Assembly: GCA_963843755.1 (NCBI GenBank)
Contig: CAWJLS010000004.1
Location: 248,001 to 312,000 of the forward strand
Source of the DNA: CAWJLS01 sp963843755
GTDB taxonomy: Bacteria > Acidobacteriota > Thermoanaerobaculia > Multivoradales > DATKCC01
Direction: 5' to 3'
DNA: 64,000 nucleotides
Below, one piece after another: positions 50,944 through 60,073 of this stretch (positions within the stretch are counted from its first letter, which is position 1; every line of letters begins with the position of its first letter). Under the pieces are notes generated by a model. That model searched no databases and had not been told where the DNA came from. It saw only the letters and a list, made by a program, of their open reading frames with translations. A program made the position numbers and the translations under genes.

Positions 50944-51861
50944 TCAAGGCGTGCCCTCCGGCGAGGGCCGGCCGTAGACGTCGAGCCAGTAGGCGCGACC
51001 CAGCAGCACGTCGAGCCGGGTCAGGCGCAGGAAACCCATCACCGACCGGAGCCCGAGGCCCGGCTCGCGCATCAGGAGCAGCCGGGTCAGCACCGGGTGG
51101 GAGGCGCTGGTGGAGCCGATCGTCACCCGGCCGGCGCCGGCCGTGCGCAGGCAGCGGGCGAGGGTGCGGCGGGTGAACAGGTTGACGTGCCCCGGGAAGG
51201 TGATCTGCCGGTGCTTGATCCGCGACAAGATCTTGTGCTTGAGCACCAGGTTGGCCTCGTTCGGCACCTGCGCCCAGAGGACGCCACCCGGCCGCAGGAG
51301 ACCGAGCAGCTTGCGCACCGCGCCGACCGGGTCCGGGAGGTGCTCGAGCACGTTGTCCATCACCACGACGTCGAACCGCTCCGTCGGCTCGTAGGCCTCC
51401 AGCCGCAGCGGCAGGATCGTGATCCCCGGCGTCGAGGCGAGGTCGTCCTCGGCGAAGCGCTCGCCGAGGAACGGCTCCAGGCCGGTGTAGCGGTGGCCGT
51501 GGGCGGCACAAGCCGCGGCCAGGGCGCCGGCACCGGTGCCGATCTCCAGCACCGACAGCTCGTCGCCGAGGCCGTGGGTGCGCGCGATCCGTTCCAGGCG
51601 CTCCGCGAGCAGCGGCACCCGCTGGTCACGGCTGGCGTCCAGCCAGTGGTAGAAGTCCTCGATCTCGTCGGCGAGCCGGTCGTCGCGGAAGTCGCCGTTG
51701 CGCTCGGCGGTGAACAGGAATCCGCAAGCGGAGCAGCGCCGCACGGTGATCCAGCTCTCGGCGTGGACCGTGGTTGCCCCGGCGGCGCTGCACAGCGGGC
51801 AGGGCAGGGACGGAAGTGAGCTGTCGCGTGGGCCGGTGTCCGCCGGGCTCATGGAGCCCAT
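50944..51861 (-). CDS. Class I SAM-dependent methyltransferase with N-terminal zinc ribbon
   Basis: 305 residues. Two CxxC pairs (CPLC, CSAC) at residues about 21-46 form a zinc ribbon of the type often found before sugar or natural-product C-methyltransferases. The Rossmann core follows: VLEIGTGAGALAAACAAHGH (motif I), GLEPF, RFDVVVMDNVLEHLPDPVGA and LLRPGGVLWAQVPNEAN. The target is unknown; the setting among glycosyltransferases suggests an envelope sugar or lipid carrier. It is divergent from the sulfatase-fold gene. Confidence 0.88.
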   Translation of the reverse strand: MGSMSPADTGPRDSSLPSLPCPLCSAAGATTVHAESWITVRRCSACGFLFTAERNGDFRDDRLADEIEDFYHWLDASRDQRVPLLAERLERIARTHGLGDELSVLEIGTGAGALAAACAAHGHRYTGLEPFLGERFAEDDLASTPGITILPLRLEAYEPTERFDVVVMDNVLEHLPDPVGAVRKLLGLLRPGGVLWAQVPNEANLVLKHKILSRIKHRQITFPGHVNLFTRRTLARCLRTAGAGRVTIGSTSASHPVLTRLLLMREPGLGLRSVMGFLRLTRLDVLLGRAYWLDVYGRPSPEGTP

Positions 51862-51895
51862 GGTATTACGCCGCCTCTGGCGCGCGCCCGGTCGC

Positions 51896-51901
51896 TATAC
51901 T
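51896..51901 (+). promoter_or_regulatory. Possible -10 element for the sulfatase-fold gene
   Basis: TATACT matches the -10 consensus in five of six positions and would give a leader of about 31 nt before GTG 51939. No good -35 lies at 17 bp, so confidence is low. Confidence 0.3.
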
Positions 51902-51938
51902 GGCCGGTGGCAGCCTTCCCGATCAGCCCGGACCCATC

Positions 51939-53759
51939 GTGCGCTCCCCTCTCCATCGCCCGGCTTTGCGGCTCTTCCTGCTCGCAGCCGGCGTCGTGAC
52001 GCTCGCCGCCACCGTCGTCGGCCTGGCCGGCTGCGGCGGCGGGAGCGGCTCCGCCGGGGAGGCCCGCCACAAGCCCTACAACCTGGTGGTCTTCCTGTCC
52101 GACGCGCTCCGGGCGTCGAACCTCGATCTCTACGGCTACCCGCGGGTGACGGCCCCCGGGCTCACCCGCCTGGCCGGCGAGAGCGTCGTCTTCGAGCACC
52201 ACCTGGCGGGGTTCCCCGGCACCCCGACCTCGATCAGCCAGATCATGACCGGCCGGTTGATGCCGCCCCTGCTGATGGACGCCGCGTACAGCCGCTGGCC
52301 GGTCCGGGCGCTGACCGACGATCTGCTCATCCTGCCGCGCGAGCTCCAGCGGCGCGGCTACTCGACCGGGATCGTCAGCTCCCACTTCTGGTTCAACCAG
52401 CGGGCACGAATCCTCCAGTTCTTCGATCACCAGCAGATCGTGCTGCCGCAGGAGGGGGAGCCCTACGCCCCCTACCCTCGCCTGATCGAGCCGATCGAGC
52501 ACATGCTGGACGGCTTCGAGGCCGAGCCGGACAAGCCGTTCTTCCTTTACGTCCACAGCCTCGACACCCACGCCCCCTACCACGTCCACCCCGCGCCCTA
52601 CTCCTACCCGCCCCAGGAGGGCTGGCCCCGGGTCTTCGACGCCTACGACTCGGAGATCACCTACACCGATCACTACGTCGGGCAGGTCATCGACGACCTG
52701 CGCCGCCGGGGGCTGCTCGACTCGACCGTGCTGGTGTTCACCTCGGACCACGGCGAGGAGCTCGGCGAGATGGGGCCCGAGTACTGGAACCGCAGCCACG
52801 GCAACACGATCCGGCGGGTCCAGCTTCACGTCCCCCTGATCGTCCGGCTGCCCGGGGGGCGACGGGGAGGCGAGCGGATCACCGCCGCGACCAGCCACAT
52901 CGATCTGGCGCGGACTCTCCTCGGGCTGGCGGACCCGGACCCGGGGGCGGAGCCGGATCCGGAGAAGGCGCTGGGCGGTCTCCGCACGGACGGTCGCGAC
53001 CTCGGCCCGCTGATCGAAGGCCGGGAGAGCCCCGCGCCGCGGACACTGGTCGCCTATACCTGGCGGTACTGGGGTCTGTTCCAGGGCAAGTACGAGCTCC
53101 ACTACGACCAGTGGCGGGACCACTACGACCTGGCCGAGACCCAGACCGTGAAGCTCAACTACCCGCTGTCGGCACCGGTCGACGAGCCGGAGGTGGCAGG
53201 GCCCATGACCCGGGAGCTCAAGAGCGCGTTCAGGCGGCGGACGCGGGAGAAGATCGATGCACCCCTGCCGGACGAGCCGCCGGACGACGCGGTGATCGGG
53301 CTACCGACGACGGTGGTCGACCGCACCGAGCTGCCGTCCTACGATCACTCCCTGGACGACGGCAAGTGGTGGCTTTGCGAGACACGCCTGCTCGAGGCGG
53401 GCCCCGCGGAGCACCCCGGGCCCGTCGCCCTCGCCACCCCCTGGGTTCCGGGGCGCTATCGCATCCGGGTCCGGATCGACGGCGATCGGGTGGAGGACGG
53501 GTGGAAGAACCGGTTCGCCCTGCGCATCGGCGACGAGCCGCGGGCGGTCGAGCTTTCCGGGGCGGACGCCGACGAGAACGGCCTGCTCGACGCCGGCGTC
53601 CACGACCTGGGGCGCCTCCTGACGATCGAGATCTCCGCGCCGCGGGGCGGGGTGGCGATCACCGGGTTCCGGCTGACGCAGGTGGGGTCCGAGGGGGCCG
53701 CCTCGCCGACCGACGAGAGGCTCGAGAAGGGGCTCCGAGCCCTCGGCTACGTGCAGTGA
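51939..53759 (+). CDS. Sulfatase-fold lipoprotein
   Basis: 606 residues from a GTG at 51939, chosen because it directly precedes the signal peptide; Cys32 lies in the lipobox GLAGC. The alkaline-phosphatase-superfamily fold shows YNLVVFLSDALRASNLDLYG, IYSRW-type middle strands, FLYVHSLDTHAPYHV and VLVFTSDHGEELGEM with metal-binding DHG. The segment where sulfatases carry the formylglycine C/S-x-P-S-R reads FPGTPTSISQIMTGR, so the canonical nucleophile motif is not recognisable. It may be a phosphoglycan-type transferase or hydrolase instead. The last codons are duplicated (9-bp repeat over the stop). Confidence 0.82.
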   Translation: MRSPLHRPALRLFLLAAGVVTLAATVVGLAGCGGGSGSAGEARHKPYNLVVFLSDALRASNLDLYGYPRVTAPGLTRLAGESVVFEHHLAGFPGTPTSISQIMTGRLMPPLLMDAAYSRWPVRALTDDLLILPRELQRRGYSTGIVSSHFWFNQRARILQFFDHQQIVLPQEGEPYAPYPRLIEPIEHMLDGFEAEPDKPFFLYVHSLDTHAPYHVHPAPYSYPPQEGWPRVFDAYDSEITYTDHYVGQVIDDLRRRGLLDSTVLVFTSDHGEELGEMGPEYWNRSHGNTIRRVQLHVPLIVRLPGGRRGGERITAATSHIDLARTLLGLADPDPGAEPDPEKALGGLRTDGRDLGPLIEGRESPAPRTLVAYTWRYWGLFQGKYELHYDQWRDHYDLAETQTVKLNYPLSAPVDEPEVAGPMTRELKSAFRRRTREKIDAPLPDEPPDDAVIGLPTTVVDRTELPSYDHSLDDGKWWLCETRLLEAGPAEHPGPVALATPWVPGRYRIRVRIDGDRVEDGWKNRFALRIGDEPRAVELSGADADENGLLDAGVHDLGRLLTIEISAPRGGVAITGFRLTQVGSEGAASPTDERLEKGLRALGYVQ

Positions 53760-53768
53760 GTGCAGTGA
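53751..53768. repeat. Two tandem copies of a 9-bp unit spanning a stop codon
   Basis: GTGCAGTGA occurs twice in succession. The first copy supplies the last two codons and stop of the sulfatase-fold gene, and the second repeats them in frame. Confidence 0.7.
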
Positions 53769-53780
53769 GCAGGCCGCGGC

Positions 53781-54962
53781 TCAGCGCCGCTCGATCAGCA
53801 TCAGGCTGATCAGGAACGAGCCGAACACGGTCTCGAGGCCGAGCACCATGGCGGTCATGCCGATGACCACCCCCCGGACCGCGAACAGCTCGCCGAGCCC
53901 GGCGCGGATCCAGTCGAAGACGATTTTGCCCTCGAGCCCCAGGCCGGCCAGGAAGACCACGCCGCCGAAGACCAGGCCCCGTTCGAGCGAGAACAGCTCC
54001 TCGATCCAGCGGATCCACCGGCCCGGCCGGGCGAGGCCGGCGCCGGCGGCGAAGATCTTGGCGAAGGTGTCGAACAGGACGAGCTGGTAGCCGACGATCA
54101 GGGCGATGGCGCCGAACAGCAGGGGATGGTAGTCCCAGCGGTGGCCGAACAGCTCCCGCGGTCCGCCGGCCAGGGCCAGGACCAGGAACGCGCCCACCGC
54201 CATCAACAGCAGGCCCGGGAGCTGGAACAGGTAGCTCGGCGAGTAGAGGAGCATGAAGCGCACGTGGCGCCAGGCGTCGCGCAGGCCGGAGAGCTTCGAC
54301 TCGCCTTCCCGCGGGTGGTAGGTGATCGGGATCTCCTCGACCCGCAGGTGCTCGCGCAGGGCGGAGACGACCATCTCCGAGGCGAACTCCATGCCGGTCG
54401 TTCGCAGCGCCAGCCGCTCGTAGGCCTCGCGGGTGAAGGCGCGCATGCCGCAGTGGGAGTCGGAGATCCGGGTGTGGAAGAGCAGCCGCAGCATGCCGGA
54501 GAGGACCGGGTTGCCGATCCAGCGGTGAGTCCACGGCATGGCGCCCGGCAGGATGTCGCCGCCCAGGCGGTCGCCCATCACCAGGTCGCAGCGGCCGGCG
54601 CGGAGTGGCTCGACGAACTTGCCCAGGTCCTCGAACGGATAGGTCCGGTCGGCGTCGCCCATGACCAGGTAGCGTCCGCGGGCTTCCTCGAAGCCGCGCA
54701 GGTAGGCCGAGCCGTAGCCGCGGCGCGCCTCCTCGACCACCCGGGCGCCGGCCGCCCGCGCGACCTCGGCGGAGCCGTCGGTGGAGCCGTTGTCTACCAC
54801 CACGACCTCCCCGGGGACCCCCATGGCGGCGAGGGCGGCGAGCGCAGTCTCGACGCACCGTCCGACGCCCTCCTCCTCGTTCAGGCAGGGCATGACGACG
54901 GAGACGAGCGGCACCTCGTCCGCGGAAAGGCTCTCGGCCGGCGGCGCGACGGTCTCAGTCAT
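53781..54962 (-). CDS. GT2 glycosyltransferase, polyprenyl-phosphate sugar synthase type
   Basis: 393 residues from ATG 54962 (overlaps the upstream stop, ATGA). The GT2 core has VSVVMPCLNEEEGVGRCVET, VVVDNGSTDGSAEVA, the metal site MGDADRTYPF and RISDSHCGMRAF, as in dolichol/undecaprenyl-phosphate mannosyl- or glucosyltransferases. Four C-terminal helices (from about 245) anchor it. Its product would be a polyprenyl-phosphate sugar, a donor for GT-C enzymes such as those at 44840 and 47701. It is cotranslated with the UbiA-family gene. Confidence 0.9.
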   Translation of the reverse strand: MTETVAPPAESLSADEVPLVSVVMPCLNEEEGVGRCVETALAALAAMGVPGEVVVVDNGSTDGSAEVARAAGARVVEEARRGYGSAYLRGFEEARGRYLVMGDADRTYPFEDLGKFVEPLRAGRCDLVMGDRLGGDILPGAMPWTHRWIGNPVLSGMLRLLFHTRISDSHCGMRAFTREAYERLALRTTGMEFASEMVVSALREHLRVEEIPITYHPREGESKLSGLRDAWRHVRFMLLYSPSYLFQLPGLLLMAVGAFLVLALAGGPRELFGHRWDYHPLLFGAIALIVGYQLVLFDTFAKIFAAGAGLARPGRWIRWIEELFSLERGLVFGGVVFLAGLGLEGKIVFDWIRAGLGELFAVRGVVIGMTAMVLGLETVFGSFLISLMLIERR

Positions 54963-55858
54963 GGTCCGGATGGTAGTCGAAGTGGTGCCGTCCCGTAGAC
55001 GATCCAGACGACCAGCGCTCCCCAAAGCGCCAGGTTGAGCAGGAACGGCAGGTCGGTGAGCACTGCCTCGGTCGGGTTGCGCTCGTCGGGTGCCTGGTAG
55101 ATCAGGTAGAGGTAGCGGAAGATCCCGAACAGCACCAGCGGCACGGTGTAGACCAGCGCCTGGCTGTGGAAGCGGGCCGTGGTCTCGGGAGAGACGGCAT
55201 AGAGCGCGTAGGAGACCACCGACGCGGCGGTGACCACGTTGATCATCTGGTCGAGGAAAGTCGGGCTGTAGTCCGCCAGCACCTTGCGCTGTTCGGGCGC
55301 CTCCTCGGCGAGCAGGACGATCTCGTGCCGGCGCTTCGAGAACGCCAGGAACAGGGCCAGGAAGATGGTGCACAGCAAGATCCAGCTCGACACGGCGACG
55401 CGCACCGCGAAGCCGCCGGCCAGAACCCGCAGGACGAAGCCGATGGCGATGATCATCACGTCGAGGATGACCACGTGCTTGAGGCCGGCGGAGTAGAGCA
55501 GGTTGAGGACGGCGTAGGTGGCGAAGACGGCCACCACACCGCCCCCCAGGCGCCAGGCGAGCGCCAGCGACCCCGCGGCCAGGACGAGCGCCGCGACGAG
55601 CGCCACCCAGACCGGCAGCGTTCCGGCGGCCAGCGGGCGGTGCCGTTTGAGCGGGTGCCGGCGGTCGTTCTCCCGGTCGCGGACGTCGTTCACCAGGTAG
55701 ACCGCGCTGGATAGGGCGCAGAACGCGACGAAGACGGCCGCGCCGCGACCGAGGGCGGTCGGGTCGAACAGGTCGCGAGCGAAGACCAGCGGCGCCAGGG
55801 TGAAGGTGTTCTTCACCCACTGGGCCGGGCGCAAGGACCGGACGAGGGCGCCGATCAT
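54959..55858 (-). CDS. UbiA-family decaprenyl-phosphate phosphoribosyltransferase-like
   Basis: 299 residues, about nine hydrophobic helices. The N-terminal LRPAQWVKNTFTLAPLVFA is typical of DPPR synthases rather than quinone UbiA enzymes. The first Asp-rich motif is VYLVNDVRDRENDRRHPLK (NDxxDxxxD), followed by the family's RPLAAGTLP; the second region is YSAGLKHVVILDVMIIAIGF. The reaction is 5-phosphoribosyl diphosphate plus polyprenyl phosphate, the first step to polyprenyl-phosphate pentoses. It is coupled to the GT2 gene and divergent from the YfhO-like gene. Confidence 0.88.
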   Translation of the reverse strand: MIGALVRSLRPAQWVKNTFTLAPLVFARDLFDPTALGRGAAVFVAFCALSSAVYLVNDVRDRENDRRHPLKRHRPLAAGTLPVWVALVAALVLAAGSLALAWRLGGGVVAVFATYAVLNLLYSAGLKHVVILDVMIIAIGFVLRVLAGGFAVRVAVSSWILLCTIFLALFLAFSKRRHEIVLLAEEAPEQRKVLADYSPTFLDQMINVVTAASVVSYALYAVSPETTARFHSQALVYTVPLVLFGIFRYLYLIYQAPDERNPTEAVLTDLPFLLNLALWGALVVWIVYGTAPLRLPSGP

Positions 55859-55925
55859 CGACGGTGCCCCGGGAGCGGTTTCGGCATGGGGGCCTATTCT
55901 AGCCGCGGGGTAGACTCAGCGACCC

Positions 55926-58436
55926 ATGGGCGGCGACCGGCACCCGGAGGCGGGCCAGGACCGAGACGGCGTGCCGCGCCTCCGCGCGGCCTTGCTGTTC
56001 GGACTGCCGGCTCTCCTCGCCCTGGCCTGGCTCGTCTGGCCGGTGATCAGCGGCGCCGAGACCCTCATCCTCCGCGACGTGCTCCAGGCCCACCTGGCGA
56101 TGAAGGCGTCGCTGGCAGAGGCGCTCCGGGCGGGCTACCTGCCGCTGATCGACGGTGCGAGGAGCGGCGGGCAGCCGCTGGCCGGCAACCCGAACGCGGT
56201 GCCGTTCTACCCGGACAACCTCCTGTTCCTGGTCGCTCCGCTGTTCTGGGCGTTCAACTTCCACTTCTGGTTCCACCTCCTGGTCGCCCCCTTGGCCGCC
56301 TACTGGATGGGGCGGACCTGGGGGCTGCCGCGCCCGGCGTCGTGGGCCGTGGCCGTGTGCTACGGCACCAGCGGCTTCATGCTCTCCCAGCTCAACCTCT
56401 ACAACTTGATTGCCGGCGCGGCCCTGACCCCGGCCCTGGTGGCCGCGACCCTGCGCGCCGGCGACCGCAGGCCGTGGGCGGCTCCGGTGGCAGGGCTCCT
56501 CTGGGCGTTGCTCCTGGTCTCCGGCGATCCGCTGACCGCGGTCCTGGCCGGGCTGCTCGCGGTGACCGCACTGTTCGTCCGGTCCGGTGCCCGTCCGGGC
56601 CTCAGGCCGGTGATCCTCCTCGGGGTGGGCGTCGTCCTGGGGACGCTGGTCGCGGCGCCCCAGATCGTCGAGTTCCTCCGCATCCTGCCGACCTCGCTCC
56701 GCGGTCACCAGGGGTTCGGCGACTGGCGGCTGTCGGTCGGGGCCCTGCGCCCGGTCCATGCCGTCGAGTGGCTCGTCCCGCTGGCGTTCGGCCGCTACGA
56801 CCTGGTGCGAGACGGCGGCCTGTGGGGCGCCAGCCTGTTCGAAGGCAAGCTGCCGATCTTCCTCTCGCTCTACCCCGGCCTCCTGTCGCTGGTGCTGGTC
56901 GCCTGCTCGGGGAGGCCGAGGAGCCGCGCGGCGTGGTGGGGTTGGGGGGCGGTGGGGGTCGGCGTGTTCCTGGCGCTGGGGTCTCACAACCCGGCGGCCG
57001 TCTGGCTGTTCCAACTGCCCGGCGCCGACGCGTTCCGCTACCCGGTAAGGATCTGGCCGCTGGTGGCCGTCGGAGCCTCGCTGCTCTGTGGCATCGGGTT
57101 TCAGCGCACCGTCGGGCGGGCGATCGGCGGTCCGGCCGCCGATCTGGTCGCCGGTCTGGTCGCCGATCCGGTGAGGGCTGAGGACGCGGTGGGCGGGGAG
57201 AGCGCGGGCCCGCGGGCGCGGCTCCGCCCGCCGGCCCTCGCCCTGGGGCTGCTCGGCTTCGCCCTGCTGGCGGTCGCGCTCTTCCTGGCGCTGGCGCCCG
57301 GGCGGTTCGAAGCTCTGGTCCTGGCCGCGGCTCCGGCGGGCTGGCCGGTCCACTACGCCGCCGTCGAGCGCGCTCGTTGGGTGGCGACCGTGGTGGCGTC
57401 GTTCGGGGTGCTGCTCGGCCTGGCGGCCGGGTTCGCCCTCGCCCGGACCCGCCCGAGCGCCGGTGCCGCCCTGCTGCTCGCTCTCCAGGCGGTGGCCCAG
57501 GTCACGCTCCTCCACTCCCTGGCGGTGACCGACCGGGTGCAGTACTACGAGACGCCTCCGCCCGCCTTGGCCGCGGTGGCCGAGGGAGCTCCGGTGGTCC
57601 AGGCCGACTACTTGCACCTGTTCGGCGCGGCGCGCGAGATGCACACGCCGGACAACCGGGCTCAGTGGGCGATCCGCCAGGGTTACCTGGAGCTGTCGCC
57701 GTTCGCCGGCGTCCTGAGCGGGCTGCGGTTCGAGCTGGACCGCTCGCCGGAGGGGCTGGGGACCTTCCTCGCCCGGGTCGCGGCGGCGGTGGTCGAGGGG
57801 GCGCCGGACGACGCGACCCGCCTGCGGGCGCTGTCGCGCTGGGGCATCGGCACGGTGATCTCTGAGGCGCCGCTCCGGGGGATTCCGCCCGGCCTGGGCG
57901 CGCTCGCCGGGACCTTCGCGGGGCCGGCGGCGCCGATCCACGTCTATCGGCTGCCCCGGAGGACCCCTCCGGTCCTGCTCGCCGAACAGATCCTGTCGGT
58001 GCCCGACCTGACCGCCGCCCGGCAGCTCTTCCTCGATCCCCGGTTCGATCCGCAGCGCCTCGTCATCCTCCCGGGTCCGGAGGACGCGCCGCCGTCGACG
58101 CTCCCCGCGGCGGGCGATGGGAGCGCGGCTCCATCGCCGGGTCGCGTCCGTGTCCTCGCGGAGGGTCCCGAGAGCCTCGAGGTGGCGACCGATGCACAGG
58201 CGGCCGGGGTCCTCGTGGTTCAGCGGGCCGAGCTGCCGATCTGGCGGGCGGAGGTGGACGGGGCGCCCGCCGCCATCGAGCCCGCGAACATCTACCGGAT
58301 CGGCGTGCGGGTTCCCGCCGGTGCCCACCGGGTGCGGTTGTGGGTCGATCGGCGGCCGCTGGCCGTCTCCTCGTGGGTGGCGCTGGCCGGCTTCCTGGGG
58401 CTCCTCGGCCTGGCCGTCGCCGGGTTTCGGCGCTGA
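55926..58436 (+). CDS. YfhO-like large polytopic membrane protein
   Basis: 836 residues with about 13 hydrophobic helices. After the first helix comes ILRDVLQAHLAMKASLAEAL and GQPLAGNPNAVPFYPDNLLF, a conserved loop of YfhO/GT-C-related proteins; ending helices precede a final soluble part and a C-terminal hydrophobic anchor (LAVSSWVALAGFLGLLGLAV). YfhO-type proteins take part in glycosylating lipoteichoic acids or other envelope polymers in some bacteria; here the substrate is unknown. Around 57118-57172 short direct repeats (GATCTGGTCGCCGGTCTGGT and variants) code a small repeat. The start ATG 55926 lies 67 bp from the divergent UbiA gene. Confidence 0.75.
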   Translation: MGGDRHPEAGQDRDGVPRLRAALLFGLPALLALAWLVWPVISGAETLILRDVLQAHLAMKASLAEALRAGYLPLIDGARSGGQPLAGNPNAVPFYPDNLLFLVAPLFWAFNFHFWFHLLVAPLAAYWMGRTWGLPRPASWAVAVCYGTSGFMLSQLNLYNLIAGAALTPALVAATLRAGDRRPWAAPVAGLLWALLLVSGDPLTAVLAGLLAVTALFVRSGARPGLRPVILLGVGVVLGTLVAAPQIVEFLRILPTSLRGHQGFGDWRLSVGALRPVHAVEWLVPLAFGRYDLVRDGGLWGASLFEGKLPIFLSLYPGLLSLVLVACSGRPRSRAAWWGWGAVGVGVFLALGSHNPAAVWLFQLPGADAFRYPVRIWPLVAVGASLLCGIGFQRTVGRAIGGPAADLVAGLVADPVRAEDAVGGESAGPRARLRPPALALGLLGFALLAVALFLALAPGRFEALVLAAAPAGWPVHYAAVERARWVATVVASFGVLLGLAAGFALARTRPSAGAALLLALQAVAQVTLLHSLAVTDRVQYYETPPPALAAVAEGAPVVQADYLHLFGAAREMHTPDNRAQWAIRQGYLELSPFAGVLSGLRFELDRSPEGLGTFLARVAAAVVEGAPDDATRLRALSRWGIGTVISEAPLRGIPPGLGALAGTFAGPAAPIHVYRLPRRTPPVLLAEQILSVPDLTAARQLFLDPRFDPQRLVILPGPEDAPPSTLPAAGDGSAAPSPGRVRVLAEGPESLEVATDAQAAGVLVVQRAELPIWRAEVDGAPAAIEPANIYRIGVRVPAGAHRVRLWVDRRPLAVSSWVALAGFLGLLGLAVAGFRR

Positions 58437-58457
58437 TCGGCACCGATCGGCGCTGAT
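58427..58457. repeat. 11-bp direct repeat across a stop codon
   Basis: TCGGCGCTGAT occurs at 58427-58437 and again at 58447-58457, so the end and stop of the YfhO-like gene are repeated 20 bp later, out of frame. Confidence 0.5.
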
Positions 58458-58471
58458 ACGATCCAGGGCCC

Positions 58472-60073
58472 ATGCCGAGCGCCGACGAGCCCCGCCCCAT
58501 CCGCAAGATCCTGGTCGCCAACCGCGGTGAGATCGCCGTCCGCATCCTGCGTGCCTGCCGGGAGGCCGGCATCCGCGGCGCGGTCGTCTACTCCGAGCCG
58601 GACCGGGCGGCCCTGCCGGTCGTCCTGGCCGACGAGGCGTACCTGATCGGCCCCGCGCCGTCCCGCGAGAGCTACCTGCGGGCGGAGGCGATCGTCGCCC
58701 TGGCGGTCGAGATCGGCGCCGACGCCATCCACCCGGGGTACGGCTTTCTGTCCGAGAACGCGGACTTCGCCCGCGCCTGCGTCGAGGCGGGCGTCACCTT
58801 CATCGGACCGCCGCCGGAGGCGATCGCGGTGATGGGCTCGAAGGTGGAGAGCCGGCGCCTGATGATGGACGCCGGCGTGCCGGTGGTGCCGGGCGGCCGC
58901 GACCCGCTGGCCGATCTCGACGCCGCGGCGGCCGCGGCCGAGGAGATCGGCTACCCGGTGATGCTCAAGGCGGCGGCCGGCGGCGGCGGCAAGGGCATGC
59001 GCCGGGTCGACGGCCCGGACGACCTCGCCGGGGCGTTTCGTGCCGCCCGCTCGGAGGCGGCGGCGAGCTTCGGCGACGATGCGGTCTACATGGAGAAGTA
59101 CATCGTCGAGCCCCGCCACGTGGAGATCCAGGTGCTGGGCGACTCCCACGGCCGGGTGGTCTCCCTGGGCGAGCGGGAGTGCTCGCTCCAGCGGCGCCAC
59201 CAGAAGGTGGTGGAGGAGGCGCCGTCGCCGGTGGTCTCCCCGGAGCTGCGCCGGCGCATGGGCGAGGCGGCGATCCGGGCGGCGGAGGCGGCCGGCTACA
59301 CCAACGCCGGCACGGTCGAGTTCCTGCTCGACTCCTCGGGAGAGTTCTACTTCCTGGAGATGAACACCCGGCTCCAGGTCGAGCATCCGGTGACCGAGCT
59401 GGTGACCGGCATCGACCTGGTCCAGGAGCAGATCCGCATCGCCGAAGGGTTCCCCCTCGGACCCCCGTTCGACCGGTGCGACTGGATCGAGCCCCGCGGC
59501 CACGCCATCGAGGTGCGGATCTACGCCGAGAGCCCGTACCGCGGCTTCACGCCGTCGCCGGGGCGGATCGACCTGCTGCGGCTGCCCGAAGGGCCGGGGG
59601 TGCGCAACGACTGCGGCGTCGCCGAGGGCGGCGAGGTCACCATCCACTACGACCCGATGGTCTCGAAGCTGATCGTCTGGGGGCGTGACCGGGTTCAGGC
59701 CATGGCGCGGATGGACCGGGCGCTGGTAGAGCTGCGCATGGACGGGATCGAGACGACCGTGCCGCTCTTCCGGGCCCTGCTCCGGGACGAGGACTTCCGC
59801 GCCGGCCGGCTGGACATCGCCATGCTCGACCGCAAGCTGGCCGCGGACGAGCTGGCGCCGCCCGATCCCCAGGACGAGGGCGAGCCGGCCGACCTGGCGC
59901 TGATCGCCGCCGCCCTCGCCCACTACGAGCTCGCCCAGCGACGGGCTGCCGGGGCCGCCGGCGTGAGCAGCGACGGCGAAGGGGGCGGGACGTCCGCCGC
60001 CGGCAAGAGGAACCGGACCGCCTGGTCGTGGGCGGGCCGCCGCGAGGCGGTAGGAGGTGGGTCGTGGAGCTGA
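58472..60073 (+). CDS. pccA: Biotin carboxylase subunit of an acyl-CoA carboxylase
   Basis: 533 residues. N-terminal KILVANRGEIAVRILRACRE, ATP-grasp glycine loop KAAAGGGGKGMRRV, GERECSLQRRHQKVVEEAPS, active-site EMNTRLQVEHPVTE and the C-terminal biotin-carboxylase domain with NDCGVAEGGEVTIHYDPMVS. It carboxylates biotin on the carrier protein encoded immediately downstream, which would pair with the carboxyltransferase at 14184-15788. The last 40 residues are Arg/Gly/Ala-rich and uncharacterised. The gene ends 10 bp inside the start of the carrier gene. Confidence 0.94.
   Translation: MPSADEPRPIRKILVANRGEIAVRILRACREAGIRGAVVYSEPDRAALPVVLADEAYLIGPAPSRESYLRAEAIVALAVEIGADAIHPGYGFLSENADFARACVEAGVTFIGPPPEAIAVMGSKVESRRLMMDAGVPVVPGGRDPLADLDAAAAAAEEIGYPVMLKAAAGGGGKGMRRVDGPDDLAGAFRAARSEAAASFGDDAVYMEKYIVEPRHVEIQVLGDSHGRVVSLGERECSLQRRHQKVVEEAPSPVVSPELRRRMGEAAIRAAEAAGYTNAGTVEFLLDSSGEFYFLEMNTRLQVEHPVTELVTGIDLVQEQIRIAEGFPLGPPFDRCDWIEPRGHAIEVRIYAESPYRGFTPSPGRIDLLRLPEGPGVRNDCGVAEGGEVTIHYDPMVSKLIVWGRDRVQAMARMDRALVELRMDGIETTVPLFRALLRDEDFRAGRLDIAMLDRKLAADELAPPDPQDEGEPADLALIAAALAHYELAQRRAAGAAGVSSDGEGGGTSAAGKRNRTAWSWAGRREAVGGGSWS

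Noticed and set aside
57118..57181. A tandem RRSG-type repeat protein segment in one frame
   Set aside because: It is an out-of-frame reading of short direct repeats within the YfhO-like gene, not a separate gene or a CRISPR-like array.
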